Source: Treponema sp. (GTDB taxonomy: Bacteria; Spirochaetota; Spirochaetia; Treponematales; Breznakiellaceae). Taken from it: DNA of 5,810 bases. Positions 5,245 through 5,810 of the stretch are shown here, piece after piece. The position numbers and the translations under genes are program-made. Numbering within the stretch: position 1 is the stretch's first letter; each line of letters begins with the position of its first letter. The notes below the pieces were generated by a model that was given only the letters and a program-made list of their open reading frames with translations, made no database searches and was not told the origin of the DNA. The stretch lies in the NCBI GenBank assembly GCA_031254385.1, contig JAIRUO010000192.1, positions 1 to 5,810 of the forward strand. The letters run 5' to 3'.

Positions 5245-5810
5245 ATGCCTAAGATTGAAGTCAACGAAGATATTTTTTATTCCCTTGTAGGCCGCAAATG
5301 GACTAACCAGGAAGAATTTGTGGAAGCCCTTATCTGCGCCAAGGCGGAGCTGGATTCTGAATTTGTGCCGCCTGACCTAAAGGGGCCAGCGGATTCAGAG
5401 CGTACACTAAAAATAGAGTTAAACGATACCAACAGGCCAGACCTTTGGGGCACTGCGGGCATCGCAAGGCAGCTAAGAGTATATTACGGCGGAAAAGCGC
5501 CGGTTTATCCCTTCTTCTCAATGCCCGGCGCAATGAAAGCAGCGCGGCAAAAGGTTCTTGTTGAAAAGAGTGTTTCTAAAGTAAGGCCCTTTCTGGCGGG
5601 CTTTATTGCTTCTGGGAAAAAGATAACCGATCCCATGCTCAGGGATATGATCCAGACCCAGGAAAAACTGGCTTGGAACTTTGGGCGTAAGCGGCGCTCG
5701 ATTTCAATGGGCATTTACCGCACGGACATTATAAAGTGGCCCATCATTTACAGGGCTGTTGATCCTGACAGCGTTTCCTTTGTGCCGCTGCAATGGGATG
5801 TTCTCCTGAC
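5245..5810 (+). CDS. pheT: Phenylalanine--tRNA ligase beta subunit, archaeal/spirochaete type (N-terminal 188 residues, truncated by window edge)
   Basis: The frame from ATG 5245 stays open to the window end. The protein is the beta subunit of the alpha2beta2 enzyme that charges tRNA-Phe in the cytoplasm. It starts MPKIEVNEDIFYSLVG (B1-like segment), lacks the EMAP/tRNA-binding insert that follows early in ordinary bacterial PheT, and soon reaches 'KIELNDTNRPDLWGTAGIARQLRVYYGG' (56-83), the family hallmark. The B3/B4 editing region begins with 'VRPFLAGFIASGKKITD' (113-129) and continues through 'QTQEKLAWNFGRKRRSISMGIYRTD' (137-161) and 'YRAVDPDSVSFVPL' (169-182). This arrangement is typical of archaeal and eukaryotic beta chains of roughly 550-600 residues, and spirochaetes such as Treponema and Borrelia carry this form. 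Ribosome binding is weak: only GGGA lies just upstream. An ATG at 5237 is in another frame and is not the start. It is divergent from the methyltransferase, with a 94-nt gap. Confidence 0.93.
   Translation, partial: MPKIEVNEDIFYSLVGRKWTNQEEFVEALICAKAELDSEFVPPDLKGPADSERTLKIELNDTNRPDLWGTAGIARQLRVYYGGKAPVYPFFSMPGAMKAARQKVLVEKSVSKVRPFLAGFIASGKKITDPMLRDMIQTQEKLAWNFGRKRRSISMGIYRTDIIKWPIIYRAVDPDSVSFVPLQWDVLL

Noticed and set aside
5330..5714. Several minus-strand open frames of 60-70 codons at the right end.
   Set aside because: They are antisense to the clearly coding pheT frame and show no family motif or ribosome binding site.

Overview
The window looks like a chromosomal segment from a spirochaete, most likely a Treponema-type organism. 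The strongest taxonomic clue is the gene entering at the right edge: the start of a phenylalanyl-tRNA synthetase beta chain of the archaeal/eukaryotic type, a form that spirochaetes carry in place of the usual bacterial PheT. The moderate, uneven base composition and the density of sugar-type oxidoreductases fit gut or environmental treponemes. Genus and species cannot be settled from this sequence.

Layout. Everything left of about 5150 reads on the minus strand, and only pheT (5245 to the window end) reads on the plus strand. In minus-strand transcription order the genes are: an AT-rich class I SAM-dependent methyltransferase (5150-4353); a hairpin with a T-tract, which overlaps a very good sigma70-type promoter carrying a perfect 10-bp palindrome at its start point (4335-4291); a Gfo/Idh/MocA oxidoreductase with canonical cofactor motifs (4273-3080); a second Gfo/Idh/MocA oxidoreductase of a different, 'DHGHIYG' subfamily (3047-1968); a DraG/ARH-type ADP-ribosylglycohydrolase with a long C-terminal extension (1890-295); and the first 42 codons of a VOC (glyoxalase/bleomycin-resistance fold) protein (246-120). 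The VOC gene is cut off at a CTAG tetranucleotide by what appears to be the end of an insertion sequence (119-1). The first 15 residues of that element's transposase resemble the N-terminus of IS1182-family transposases.

How the genes may work together. Short gaps (32, 77 and 48 nt), strong ribosome binding sites, a shared direction and one promoter/operator point to a single transcription unit: gfo2-gfo1-ARH-VOC. The enzyme set (two NAD(P)-dependent sugar/polyol-type dehydrogenases, a cytosolic N- or O-glycosyl-bond hydrolase and a VOC protein) suggests catabolism or remodelling of a glycoside or ribosyl compound, but the substrate cannot be read from the sequence. The methyltransferase seems to be a separate unit with its own promoter, and its composition differs from its neighbours. 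I see no RNA genes, CRISPR array, phage genes or toxin-antitoxin pair. The points of most interest are the IS-interrupted VOC gene, the promoter/palindrome/hairpin arrangement at 4291-4335, and the unusual gene set.
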